Shown here: positions 32,863-43,791 of the stretch, one piece after another | Layout: every line of letters begins with the position of its first letter | How positions within the stretch are numbered: position 1 is the first letter of the stretch | Source of the DNA: Alistipes finegoldii DSM 17242 | Lineage (GTDB): Bacteria > Bacteroidota > Bacteroidia > Bacteroidales > Rikenellaceae | DNA length: 64,000 nt | Direction: 5' to 3' | Assembly (NCBI RefSeq): GCF_000265365.1 | Contig: NC_018011.1 | Location: 2,118,501-2,182,500, forward strand | Made by a program: the position numbers and the translations under genes | The notes under the pieces: generated by a model | What the model was told of the DNA's origin: nothing | The model's database searches: none | The model's input: the letters and a program-made list of their open reading frames with translations, nothing else

Positions 32863-33168
32863 ATGGACTTAAAACAATTGAGTGAGCTGGGCGGTGAAGT
32901 GAATGTGACCGTCCGTCTGGAAGATCTCCGGCAATGGCACAAGGAGTTGACGGCAGTCGCGTCGCCGCCGTCCGTAATGCCGGTTCCGCAACACGCGGGC
33001 GAATTGTACACGCGAAAACAGACCATCGCGTTGTTGGGTGTCGATTCCTCTACGTTGTGGCGATGGGCCAAGAGCGGTTATCTTGTTCCCGTGGAGTACG
33101 GCGGGCAGCGCCGTTATCGCGTGGCGGATGTGCAACGGATTCTAAACGGAGACAGCTATGCCCGCTAA
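32863..33168 (+). CDS. Excisionase-like HTH protein (HTH_17)
   Basis: 101 residues. The C-terminal half is a helix_turn_helix_17/MerR-like unit: LYTRKQTIALLGVDSSTLWRWAKSGYLVPVEYGGQRRYRVADVQRIL. The N-terminal half (LKQLSELGGEVNVTVRLEDLRQWHKEL) is typical of such proteins in Bacteroidota mobilizable elements. There it sits directly in front of the replication helicase and controls excision or replication. It overlaps the helicase gene by 11 bases. Confidence 0.8.
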   Translation: MDLKQLSELGGEVNVTVRLEDLRQWHKELTAVASPPSVMPVPQHAGELYTRKQTIALLGVDSSTLWRWAKSGYLVPVEYGGQRRYRVADVQRILNGDSYAR

Positions 33169-34378
33169 AACAGTGAAAAGAGAAAGCCCCTACCTGCGCG
33201 TGGGAACGACCATCTACAAGCGGGTCCGGCAGCCGTTGAGCAGCGGCCGGAGCGTCGAGACGCTCATCCCGTGGAATGTCGAGACCTTGCGTCAGGACTA
33301 CGGGAAAAGCTATCTGGCCTGCATTCCGAAATACGACGGCTTTTGCACGGTTCCCGACCACACGAACTACCGCCGGGAGATCGACGGTTTCCTGAACCGT
33401 TACGAGCCGATTCCCTTTCAGCCCGCCGATGGCATCTTTCCGCACATCCACGACTTTTTCGCTCATATCTTCGGCGAGCAGGTCGAACTGGGGTACGATT
33501 ATCTGCAACTGCTCTACCTGCGCCCCTTGCAACGGCTGCCGGTATTGTTGCTGGTGTCGGATGAACGCAACACGGGAAAGACGACCTTTCTCAATCTCTT
33601 AAAGTCGATCTTCGGCGGAAACGTTACCTTCAATACCAACGAAGATTTCCGTTCGCAATTCAATGACGACTGGATGGGCAAACTGCTGATCTGCGTGGAC
33701 GAGGTGCTGCTCAACCGCCGCGAAGATTCCGAGAGGATCAAGAACCTATCGACTGCACGCAGCTACAAGGCTGAGGCGAAAGGCCGCGACCGCCGGGAGG
33801 TGGAGTTTTTCGGCAAGTTCGTCCTCTGCTCCAACAACGAGCGCAATCCCGTCCTGATCGAGGCTGCGGAAACCCGCTACTGGGTGCGGCGCGTGCCGCC
33901 GCTCCCGTATGACGATCAACACCTGCTGGCCAAAATGCGAGCCGAGATACCGGGGCTGCTCTTCTATCTGCAACAACGTATGCTCTCGTCACATGAAGAG
34001 AGCCGTATGTGGTTCGCGCCCCGGCTGCTGGTCACCGATGCCTTGCGGCGGATCATACACTACAACCGCAGCAAGACCGAAACCGAAATGCTGTCGATTA
34101 TTCGCGATATCATGGATGCCGAGAACCTTGCGGAGTATCGGTTCGACGTGAGCGATATGGTCAATATGCTGGAGATACGCGGCATCCGTGTTGACCATCC
34201 CACCGTGCGGCGGATTCTTGCCGAAAATTGGCAGCTGCGACCCGCACCACCGACTTACTACCAACGCTATACGATTACCTACAACGGCGAAACGCAGCGG
34301 CAGGACAGCAAGACGGCACGGGTCTATACCGTCACGCGGGAACAACTCGGCGGATTGCTGGACGATGCTGCGATGTAA
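33158..34378 (+). CDS. SF3-type (DUF5906-like) replication helicase
   Basis: 406 residues. Walker A is LLVSDERNTGKTTFLNLLKSIFGG near residue 133. Walker B (KLLICVDEVLL) lies near 176, and sensor-like FVLCSNNERNP near 225. The C-terminus carries winged-helix-like parts (FDVSDMVNMLEIRGIRVDHPTVRRILAENW). DUF5906-type phage/plasmid helicases pair with a primase to replicate the element after excision; here the primase gene follows but is broken. Confidence 0.8.
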   Translation: MPAKTVKRESPYLRVGTTIYKRVRQPLSSGRSVETLIPWNVETLRQDYGKSYLACIPKYDGFCTVPDHTNYRREIDGFLNRYEPIPFQPADGIFPHIHDFFAHIFGEQVELGYDYLQLLYLRPLQRLPVLLLVSDERNTGKTTFLNLLKSIFGGNVTFNTNEDFRSQFNDDWMGKLLICVDEVLLNRREDSERIKNLSTARSYKAEAKGRDRREVEFFGKFVLCSNNERNPVLIEAAETRYWVRRVPPLPYDDQHLLAKMRAEIPGLLFYLQQRMLSSHEESRMWFAPRLLVTDALRRIIHYNRSKTETEMLSIIRDIMDAENLAEYRFDVSDMVNMLEIRGIRVDHPTVRRILAENWQLRPAPPTYYQRYTITYNGETQRQDSKTARVYTVTREQLGGLLDDAAM

Positions 34379-34417
34379 GAATGTTGAAAAAAGGAAGTAG
34401 CTTTCTTATTTTCATAA

Positions 34418-34504
34418 TCTTACATCTCTTACAAATCCTCTTACAAAGTCTTACGGGTTCTTTCGGACTTACAGCGCCGGATGCCGTGTAAGAGATATGT
34501 AAGA
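34418..34504 (+). repeat. Cluster of TCTTACA repeats (possible iterons/origin)
   Basis: TCTTACA occurs at 34418, 34427 and 34439, TCTTAC at 34449 and ACTTACA at 34467. The reverse complement TGTAAGA occurs at 34487 and 34498. Spacing is mostly 9-12 bp. It lies between the helicase and primase genes, a place where iterons or operators are expected. Confidence 0.5.
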
Positions 34505-34561
34505 CGCCAACCTTTTCTTTCACTGGATTTTACACTTTTTCTCAACAAATTTACGGAAAAA

Positions 34562-35571
34562 ATGACTGTCATACCATACAGCAACCGGATTTCCATCCGT
34601 GATTTTCTCGCCTGGCGCGGGATTCAGCCCAAATACGAACGCAACGGCTACGGTATGTATCTTTCACCCTTGCGGGAAGAACGCACGCCGAGTTTCAAAG
34701 TGGACTACGTGCAAAATCTCTGGTACGACTTCGGACTGGGCGAAGGCGGTACATTGCTCACCCTCGTGATGCGGTTGGAGCGGTGCGACAGCCGCGAAGC
34801 GGTCCGACGGCTGCAAAACGGTGAAAAAGGAGACACGGGGATTGCTTCTATCTCACCGGGTATTGGTGAGCCTCTTGGCGTTGGCGGGGCATTGTCGGTC
34901 GTGCGGCCGGCCACCGTCCCCGCGCTCCGCATCCTCTCCGACGCTTCGCTCCGGCATCCGGCATTGGTCGGTTATCTCGCCTCGCGCGGCATCGTCCCGC
35001 CGGTCGCCGCGGCATTCTGCCGCGAGGTCCGTTACGAGATAAACGGCCGCGCCTTTTTCGCCGTCGGTTTCCGCAACGATGCCGGAGGGTGAGAGCTGCG
35101 CTCCGCACGGTTCAAAGGCGGCTCCTCGCCCAAACATATCACCACCATCGACAACCGTTCCGATACGGTAATCGCTTTCGAGGGATTTATGGATTTCCTC
35201 GCTTATCTCTCACTGAAATACCCCGAACGACTGCGCATCGACGCCGCGGTTCTGAACTCGGTCGTCAACCTGCCCAAAGCCGTTCCGTTTATCTCCCGAC
35301 ATCCGGTGATCCGCACCTTCTTCGACAACGACGAAGCAGGACGCAAGGCAACTGCCGATCTGATCCGTCTTTGTCCCCGCAGCGAGGTAATCGACCAAAG
35401 CAGTTTTACAAGGACGTAAATGACTATCTGATCGCCCATATAAAAGACCGGCCGAATCTCCCGAAAACGACATCCGACCGGCAGGGTCACCTTTGTCGGA
35501 ATAATCTGCAAGCCCTGAAAGCGGAACCGGAGGAAATTGAACCACCGCGTCGGAAAGGGATAAAGGTTTAA
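34562..35571 (+). pseudogene. CHC2-type/Toprim primase, broken by a stop and a frameshift
   Basis: The ATG at 34562 starts TVIPYSNRISIRDFLAWRGIQPKYERNGYGMYLSPLREERTPSFKVDYVQNLWYDFGLGEGGTLLTLV, the standard element primase N-terminus. An in-frame TGA (35090-35092) interrupts after FRNDAGG. The same frame continues ELRSARFKGGSSPKHITTID and Toprim-like VIAFEGFMDFLAYL, then RTFFDNDEAGRKAT. Near 35400 the frame shifts again: the expected KDVNDYLIAHIKDRPN tail lies in another frame, ending at 35571. Two separate lesions make a non-functional gene likely. Confidence 0.75.
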
Positions 35572-35640
35572 GGAAGGCAAGGTTGTGTTTTCGTAGACGA
35601 AAACTGCGCCTTCCCCGCTGGCCGGCGTAAAATCCCGCTG
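35572..35640 (+). other. Candidate transfer origin (oriT) hairpin
   Basis: GGAAGGC (35572-35578) pairs with GCCTTCC (35608-35614), and inside GTTTTCG/CGAAAAC form a second stem. Then comes GCTGGCCGGCG. The structure sits just before the MobC-like and relaxase genes, the usual place of oriT in Bacteroidota mobilizable elements. The nick site cannot be fixed from sequence. Confidence 0.45.
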
Positions 35641-35660
35641 GTCTGAACAACCTATATAGC

Positions 35661-36056
35661 ATGAACAATCTATCGAAACAACCTGTCATGGAAACACCGA
35701 AGAAAACATACAGCAAACAGGGCGGTCGGCCGAAAGTCGGCATCGGCCGCATCTGCAAATACGTCGTCAGCACACGACTCAGCCCCGAACGGAAACTCCG
35801 ATTCTCGGCCCTTTGCCGCGAGGCCGGGCAACCGCCTGCCGAAGTCCTGCGCCAGCTGATCGACCGAGGAACGGTGAGGGCGCGGATCACCCGTGAACAG
35901 CTGGATTTCATGGCCCAACTCAAGGGCATCGCCCGAAATCTGAACCAACTGACCCGGCTGGCCAATGCCAAAGGTCTGGCGGCTGTCAGGGTACGGCATG
36001 CGGCGATCGTCACGGCCATCGAAAAACTCCTGAAGCAGATATGCGATGGTCGGTAA
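35661..36056 (+). CDS. MobC-like relaxosome accessory protein
   Basis: 131 residues, basic. After a variable N-terminus (ETPKKTYSKQGGRPKVGIGRICKYVV) comes the MobC-like core. It reads STRLSPERKLRFSALCREAGQPPAEVLRQLIDRGTVRARITREQLDFMAQLKGIARNLNQLTRLANAKG. The conserved RNLNQLTRLAN motif is characteristic of mobilization accessory proteins that help relaxase find oriT. It overlaps the relaxase gene by 11 bases. An internal start at 35688 (METPKK) is also possible. Confidence 0.8.
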   Translation: MNNLSKQPVMETPKKTYSKQGGRPKVGIGRICKYVVSTRLSPERKLRFSALCREAGQPPAEVLRQLIDRGTVRARITREQLDFMAQLKGIARNLNQLTRLANAKGLAAVRVRHAAIVTAIEKLLKQICDGR

Positions 36057-37116
36057 GGTCATATCCGCTTCGTCCTTTTCGGGGACGGTAGGCTACGTGA
36101 TGAAAGAGGAATCCCGGATACTGGAAGCTGAAGGCATTACGCCTCCGGAAGTGAAGGACATGGTGCAGGACTTCAAAGACCAGACCTTATTGAATCCGCG
36201 GCTGAAAAACACCGTCGGGCATATCTCGCTGTCTTTCTCACCCAAGGACGCTCCGCGGATGACCGACGCCCTGATGACGCAGATCGCAAAGGAGTACATG
36301 CAGAAGATGGGCATCACCGATACGCAATACCTATTGGTGCGCCATCTCGACCAGCCCCATCCGCACTGCCATCTGGTCTACAACCGGGTCGGGAATAACG
36401 GGCAGACCATTTCGGACAAGAACATCAAGCTCCGCAGCGCCAAGGTATGCCGGGAGCTGACCGAGAAGTGCGGATTGTATCTCGCACCGGGAAAGGACGA
36501 CGTGCGGCGGGAGCGGCTGCGCGAACCCGACAAGACCAGATACGAAATCCACGATGCGATCAAAAGGTGTCTGCCCCGATGCGCCGGATGGAAAGGGCTG
36601 GAGAAGCAACTGGAAAAACAGGGCATCGGCATCCGTTACAAGTATTGCGGTTCGACTGACCGCAAACAAGGGGTTTTGTTCTCGAAAAACGGCTTCGAGT
36701 TCTCCGGATCGAAGATCGACCGGGCTTTCAACTTTACGAAACTCGACAACCGGTTCAACAATATTCAACAACAAACCCAACACCGGGCAACGCTCTTCGG
36801 GAACCTCTCGGCGGCGGCAGGCAATTACCGTTCAGCATTTGCAGGGTTGTTCGGCGGTATGGGTAGCAGCGGCACGCGCGAAGAGCCGTCATCGGTAAAC
36901 CTCGGAAAGGCAGGCGGGATTCCACTGCCGCCGGCCGATTCGCCCGGCGGAGTGTCCGCCAAGCAGTTACAGCGCAAGCCGGGAGAAAGCCCCGAAAAGT
37001 ATATAGCACGAATCACGGCACTGCTCAACGCCGCGGCCGAGGCGATGGCCATCGCTGCGATGGAGCACCGCCGCAGGATGGAAGAACAGAAAAGAAGAGC
37101 CAAAATAAAACTGTAA
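36046..37116 (+). CDS. Relaxase/mobilization nuclease (MOBP-type)
   Basis: 356 residues. The N-terminal start is VGKVISASSFSGTVGYVM. The three-histidine motif HLDQPHPHCHLVYNRV lies at about residues 100-115, with a conserved YLLVRHLDQPHPHCH context, and GNNGQTISDKN follows. A YxMKEE-type tyrosine near residue 17 (GYVMKEE) is the likely nicking residue. The C-terminal part (about 180-330) is basic and linker-like. It would nick the element at oriT and lead the strand into a helper conjugation channel. Confidence 0.85.
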   Translation: MVGKVISASSFSGTVGYVMKEESRILEAEGITPPEVKDMVQDFKDQTLLNPRLKNTVGHISLSFSPKDAPRMTDALMTQIAKEYMQKMGITDTQYLLVRHLDQPHPHCHLVYNRVGNNGQTISDKNIKLRSAKVCRELTEKCGLYLAPGKDDVRRERLREPDKTRYEIHDAIKRCLPRCAGWKGLEKQLEKQGIGIRYKYCGSTDRKQGVLFSKNGFEFSGSKIDRAFNFTKLDNRFNNIQQQTQHRATLFGNLSAAAGNYRSAFAGLFGGMGSSGTREEPSSVNLGKAGGIPLPPADSPGGVSAKQLQRKPGESPEKYIARITALLNAAAEAMAIAAMEHRRRMEEQKRRAKIKL

Positions 37117-37140
37117 CCGAATTAGAAAATCTCAAAAATC

Positions 37141-37899
37141 ATGAACGACGAAAATAAGATCGGACTCTCGATCGAAATGTACGAAGACCTCAAAGAAACG
37201 CTCGTCAAGGCTGTCAAAAGCACCAAAGCCAACGCGGGTCTGGAGAATGCACAGCTGGAACGGATCGAGCGGCTGATAGAGGCCACGGAGCTCTCGCAGG
37301 GGCAGGTCGCACAGATGCTCGAACAACTGCAACGGCATACGGCCTTGCCGGGAGTAAAAACCGAGCAGGAGCGGGAATTTACCGACAAATACAACGCTCT
37401 GTTGGCGCAGTTAGCGGGTAGGCTGGAGGTGATCGACAAAGAGATCAGGCAGACACATACATTGATAGAGCAGGTGAGGCAAGCTGTCGAAGCAGCGGTA
37501 AAGCCCGAAAACCTGCCAGTGCGGGAGCACCGGCATACTTATACGCTCGATATCAGTTCTTCGAAAACATTTTTGACGATGTTCGTCATGCTGGGATGTA
37601 TTTTCCTGCAAGGCGCATTCATTTACCGAATCTCAGAGAATAATCGGCTGTTAGCTGCGAACGACCTGAAATACCGCTACGTGAAAATGCGTGGTGAGAT
37701 CAAAGAAAAGGAGCTTATGGAGTTGGAAACGATATTCAGGGATGAGCAGCACACGGCCATACGCGATACCGTCCGAAACCAAGTTGAACGGTACAAAGAA
37801 GCCGTAAGGCGGCGGGCAGAACAACTAGAGCGGGCTGCAAGCAAAGAGCGCAAAGCGAAAAAGCTACTTGATGATGCAGCACAGTTGCGGGGAAAATAA
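37141..37899 (+). CDS. Membrane coiled-coil protein of the mobilization module
   Basis: 252 residues. The N-terminal half is helical and charged (ETLVKAVKSTKANAGLENAQLERIERLIEATELSQGQVAQMLEQLQ). One membrane helix follows (TFLTMFVMLGCIFLQGAFIY, about 140-160). The C-terminal coiled coil is rich in Lys, Arg and Glu (KEKELMELETIFRDEQHTAIRDTVRNQVERYKEAV). Such proteins commonly follow the relaxase gene in Bacteroidota mobilizable elements. The exact role is unknown, probably anchoring the relaxosome. Confidence 0.6.
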   Translation: MNDENKIGLSIEMYEDLKETLVKAVKSTKANAGLENAQLERIERLIEATELSQGQVAQMLEQLQRHTALPGVKTEQEREFTDKYNALLAQLAGRLEVIDKEIRQTHTLIEQVRQAVEAAVKPENLPVREHRHTYTLDISSSKTFLTMFVMLGCIFLQGAFIYRISENNRLLAANDLKYRYVKMRGEIKEKELMELETIFRDEQHTAIRDTVRNQVERYKEAVRRRAEQLERAASKERKAKKLLDDAAQLRGK

Positions 37900-38059
37900 T
37901 TTATTTTCCCCGCTATAATGATTCGTTAATTTTGATTGACCACCTCCATGTTGTTTTGAAAATCAAGCAGTTGTGTTAATCTTGGATTTGTGGGCGTAAA
38001 TGGTTTGGAGTCAATAATATAGGGGCGAACTTTTGCGTTTTAAAAATACGCATAAAAAA

Positions 38060-38087
38060 GCCCCTGTTCTTGAAAAGAACGAGGGGC
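38060..38087. terminator. Bidirectional terminator between mobilization module and starch locus
   Basis: GCCCC-T-GTTCTT and AAGAAC-GA-GGGGC form the stem, with A-rich bases to the left and AAAGGATTTTTT to the right. The space 37900-38149 holds only this hairpin and no recognisable gene. No copy of the tRNA-Leu repeat is seen here. Confidence 0.7.
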
Positions 38088-38149
38088 AAAGGATTTTTTG
38101 AGGGGGCTGTGTGGGCCCCGGCATGATTGCCGTCCGCAGGCATCGCCCG

Positions 38150-40357
<2,208 letters not shown>

Positions 40358-42250
40358 TTATTTACGTTTGAATTCTACGATCAGCGCCTGCCGCGGGCCG
40401 ACCGTGGTGGTATCGTCCACCTCCGTGGCTTTGCCCGTCAGGACGTTGCGCCCGTCGCTCAGCCCCGAGGCGATCTCGGCATAGTGCGACCACGGCACCT
40501 GTTTCTTGCCCCGCGAGTTGTTGATGAAGACGAATACCGCGTCGGTGTCGTCATAACGGAAATAGGCGTAGGTGTTGTCGCGCGAGAGGAAGTGCATCGT
40601 GCGGCCGTTGTGGATCACGGGCTTCGACTTGCGCCATTGGAAGAGCCGCTGCGTGTAGTCGAAGAGCCCCGCCTGTACGGCATCGCGCTGCGCCGGGTCG
40701 AACAGGTTCACCGCGTCGCCCTCCCAGCCGCCGGGGAAATCCACGCGCAGCCCGCCGTGTCCCTGCGAGAGGTCTTTCGAGGTGAACATCATCTCGTCGC
40801 CCGAGAATATCTGCGGGATGCCGCGCATCGTGGCCAGCATCGCCATCGAGAGTTTCAGCCGGTCGGGGTTTCTGCGTACGATGTCGCCGATGCGGTCGGT
40901 GTCGTGGTTGGCGACGAAGATCATCATTTTCGACAGGTCATGGTAGACGAAATCGTGCGACAGGCAGTCGTAGACGCGCGTCATGCCCTCGCCCCAGCGG
41001 AGCGAGTCGGTGGGCAGCGCCCGGCAGATGGCCTCCTGCAGCGGGAAATCCATGATCGACGGCAGGTGCGAGTCGAAGCCGTCCTTGTTGGGATTGCCGC
41101 CCTGCCAGTATGCCAGTTGCGGGATCGACGACGTCCAGCATTCGCCCACGATGTTGAAATCGGGGTATTCCCTGCGTACGGCCGCGCACCACTCGCTCAT
41201 CGGCACCTTCTCGTTGTAGGGGTAGGTGTCGACGCGGAACCCGTCCAGGCCGGCATACTCGATCCACCACACGGCCCATTGCTTGAAATATTGCAGCACA
41301 TAGGGATTGTCGAGGTTCATGTCGGGCATCGACGGCACGAACCAGCCGCTCTCCTGCAGGTCGAGGTCGTAGCGCGAAGCGTTGGGATCCATGTTCGTCG
41401 AGAAGCAGACGTTCGTCCCGGTGTATTCGGGGAACTGGTGTATCCAGTCTCTGAAAGGCAGGTCTTTCATCCACCAGTGGCCCGTGCCGCAGTGGTTGGT
41501 GACGATGTCCATAATCACCTTCAGCCCGTGCTCGTGGGCTTTGCCGACGAACTCCCTATACAGTTCGTTCGAGCCGAACCGGGGGTCTATGCGGTAGTAG
41601 TCGCCGCAGGCGTAGCCGTGGTACGAACCTTCGGGTTCGTCGTCCAGCAGCAGCGGCGTGGGCCATACGGCCGTGGCGCCCAGCCCTGCGATGTAATCCA
41701 GGTGGTCGATCATCCCCTGCAGGTCGCCCCCGTGGCGGCCGAAGAAGGCGCTGCGGTCGGCGCGCTCCCGCGTGTGGGGCGTCGAGTCGTTCGACGCATC
41801 GCCGTTGGCGAAGCGGTCGGGCATCAGGAGGTAGATCATGTCGGCCGTGGTGAAACTCTTGCGTGCGACCGAGCCTTCGGCGCGTGCCGCGATCTCATAG
41901 GGAACCTTGAACTGTCGTTCCCCCTGCGAGAATACGAGGTAGTAGGTGCCCGGCTCCGCGTCGGGTTTCACCTCCACGTCCACGAATAGGTAATTGGGAC
42001 TGTCGGCTTTGTGGCGGGCCTTCACCCCGACGCCCTGTCCGCCTTCGATGCGGACGTCGTATGCCGCGATGCCGGCCCCGTTGACGAGCAACTGGAGCGG
42101 GGTCTGCATCCCCGTCCACCACGAGAGGGGTTCGACGCGGGTAACCTCGCCCGAGGCGTCTGCCACCGAGGCGGGGTCGAATGCGGACTGTCCTGTCCCT
42201 GTGCAGGAGAGCAGTCCGGCTGCTGCGAGTGTCATGAAAAATCGGTTCAA
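40358..42250 (-). CDS. GH13 periplasmic neopullulanase/amylase (SusA-like)
   Basis: 630 residues with signal peptide/lipoprotein motif (FFMTLAAAGLLS-C). The N-terminal beta domain is like cyclomaltodextrinase-N (VEPLSWWTGMQTPLQLLVNG). The GH13 barrel carries DIVTNHCGTGHWW, nucleophile Asp in DGFRVDTYPYN (about 336), acid Glu in IVGECWTSS (about 368) and NHDTDRI (about 448). This layout is that of SusA, which breaks imported maltooligosaccharides. Gene order differs from the B. thetaiotaomicron sus operon. Confidence 0.85.
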   Translation of the reverse strand: MNRFFMTLAAAGLLSCTGTGQSAFDPASVADASGEVTRVEPLSWWTGMQTPLQLLVNGAGIAAYDVRIEGGQGVGVKARHKADSPNYLFVDVEVKPDAEPGTYYLVFSQGERQFKVPYEIAARAEGSVARKSFTTADMIYLLMPDRFANGDASNDSTPHTRERADRSAFFGRHGGDLQGMIDHLDYIAGLGATAVWPTPLLLDDEPEGSYHGYACGDYYRIDPRFGSNELYREFVGKAHEHGLKVIMDIVTNHCGTGHWWMKDLPFRDWIHQFPEYTGTNVCFSTNMDPNASRYDLDLQESGWFVPSMPDMNLDNPYVLQYFKQWAVWWIEYAGLDGFRVDTYPYNEKVPMSEWCAAVRREYPDFNIVGECWTSSIPQLAYWQGGNPNKDGFDSHLPSIMDFPLQEAICRALPTDSLRWGEGMTRVYDCLSHDFVYHDLSKMMIFVANHDTDRIGDIVRRNPDRLKLSMAMLATMRGIPQIFSGDEMMFTSKDLSQGHGGLRVDFPGGWEGDAVNLFDPAQRDAVQAGLFDYTQRLFQWRKSKPVIHNGRTMHFLSRDNTYAYFRYDDTDAVFVFINNSRGKKQVPWSHYAEIASGLSDGRNVLTGKATEVDDTTTVGPRQALIVEFKRK

Positions 42251-42443
42251 AATATCGTCGTTTGTAAAGTTAGCAAAAAATCGGTTTCCAGCGATTCCCG
42301 TTTCGCCCGGGGCATCCCTGTGCTTCTCGTGCGCATCCCTGTGCTTCTCGGATGGTTTACTGTCTATTCCCGTCGGGTTCTATCGGGTTCCCGGCGGGTT
42401 CCCGGCGCTGTTTCCGCGCATCCCCGGCGCATGTCCGCAACTT
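42251..42443. repeat. Intergenic spacer with a 21-bp tandem duplication
   Basis: GCATCCCTGTGCTTCTCG occurs at 42312-42329 and again at 42333-42350. CGGGTTCCCGG-like pieces follow. No gene or terminator with a T-run was seen. The spacing breaks the operon between two GH13 genes. Confidence 0.5.
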
Positions 42444-43781
42444 TTATCTCCTGTCTTGTGCGAAGACCAGCCATTGCCATGCGGGAAGCACGGTGCGGGT
42501 GCCGCCCGTGTATTCCTTCCCGGTGAAGAACTCGCGGCGCGAGCCCTCGAACGGCAGGTCGAATGCGACCTCCTCCGCACTGAGGTTCGCAGCGACTGTC
42601 ACCTCGTTGCCGCCGGCCGTACGGGAAAACAGCATCAGGCCGTCGGGTGTTCGTTCGCCGAGCGGGTATGCGGCCTGCCCGCCGCGTTCCCCGGCTGCGA
42701 GCGCCGGGTTCTCGTGGCGCAGCCGGATCAGGGCGGCGTAGAAATCCGTAAATCCGTTGCGTTCCCACGCGGGGACGGGGTCTTTCTCGAAGAACTCGAA
42801 GCGGTGGTCGAACCCCATCTCCTGTCCGGTATAGACGAGCGGCTGCCCGTTGGGCAGCGTGAAGGTCAGCAACGCCATCACGCGTGCCGCGTCGCCCATG
42901 CGCTCGAATTCCGTCCCGGCCCACGAGTTTTCGTCGTGGTTCGAGGTGAACATCAGGCGGAACGCCTCGCGCGGCATGGCAGCGGCATCCCTGGCGACGT
43001 AGGCACGCAGGTCTGCGGCGCTTTTCCGTCCCTGTGCGATATCGTTCAGCAGGTGGTGCAGCTCCCACGCATACGAGGCGTCGAACGCCCCGTCGTGCAA
43101 TGCGGGGGCTTCGCCCTCGGCGAGCAGGTAGATGCCGGGGTACTCTTTCCGCAGTGCGGGCAGCGTCTGCTGCCAGAAGTCGATGGGTACCTCGCACGCC
43201 ATGTCGCAGCGGAATCCGTCGATGCCGCGGTCGAGCCAGAAACGCATGGCGGCCGCCATTGCGGCACGCATGTCCGCGTTGCCGTAGTCGAGCTTGGCGA
43301 TGTCCGTCCAGTCGTACTGCACGATGGTGTTGCCCTGCGAGTCACGTACATACCAGTCGGCCGGGCGCTCCTCGATCCAGCGGGCATCGGGCGAGGTGTG
43401 GTTGGCCACCCAGTCCAGGATCACGCGCAGCCCGAGTCTGTGGGCTTCGGCCAGGAACCGGTCGAAATCCTCCAGCGTGCCGAATTCGGGGTTGACGGCT
43501 TCGTAGTCGGAGATGGCGTAGTACGAGCCGAGGGTTCCCTTGCGCTCCTTGACGCCGATGGGGTAGACGGGCATCAGCCAGACGATGTCCACGCCCAGTT
43601 CTCTGAGCCGGGGCAGGTGGCGTGCGGCCGCCGCCAGCGTCCCTTCGGGGGTGTACTGGCGCACGTTCATTTCGTAGACGACCGAGTTGTAACTCCAGTC
43701 GGGGTGGGCGGCCGGTTGCTGCGGCCGTGTGCCGCAGGCAACCAGTACCATTGCGAGAAGTAATGCGGGCAAGCGTTTCAT
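42444..43781 (-). CDS. GH13 alpha-amylase lipoprotein, 445 aa
   Basis: Lipoprotein signal (KRLPALLLAMVLVA-C). GH13 motifs: VILDWVANHTSPDARW, nucleophile Asp in DGFRCDMACEV (about 189), acid/base Glu in YLLAEGEAPA (about 221), and TSNHDENSWAG (about 277). It is shorter than SusG and lacks carbohydrate-binding insertions, similar to small alpha-amylases of Bacteroidota starch loci. A surface or periplasmic location cannot be decided from the sequence. It precedes the SusA-like gene and follows the BACON-GH13 gene by 10 bases. Confidence 0.83.
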   Translation of the reverse strand: MKRLPALLLAMVLVACGTRPQQPAAHPDWSYNSVVYEMNVRQYTPEGTLAAAARHLPRLRELGVDIVWLMPVYPIGVKERKGTLGSYYAISDYEAVNPEFGTLEDFDRFLAEAHRLGLRVILDWVANHTSPDARWIEERPADWYVRDSQGNTIVQYDWTDIAKLDYGNADMRAAMAAAMRFWLDRGIDGFRCDMACEVPIDFWQQTLPALRKEYPGIYLLAEGEAPALHDGAFDASYAWELHHLLNDIAQGRKSAADLRAYVARDAAAMPREAFRLMFTSNHDENSWAGTEFERMGDAARVMALLTFTLPNGQPLVYTGQEMGFDHRFEFFEKDPVPAWERNGFTDFYAALIRLRHENPALAAGERGGQAAYPLGERTPDGLMLFSRTAGGNEVTVAANLSAEEVAFDLPFEGSRREFFTGKEYTGGTRTVLPAWQWLVFAQDRR

Positions 43782-43791
43782 GGCGTGTCGT

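Noticed and set aside
34418..34504. TCTTACA cluster read as a CRISPR-like or tandem array
   Set aside because: The units are 7 bp, spaced about one helical turn, and occur in both orientations, which fits protein-binding sites rather than spacers.
35090..35092. In-frame TGA in the primase read as selenocysteine or a recoded stop
   Set aside because: No selenocysteine insertion element is apparent, relatives carry a normal residue there as far as I recall, and a second frameshift downstream shows plain decay.
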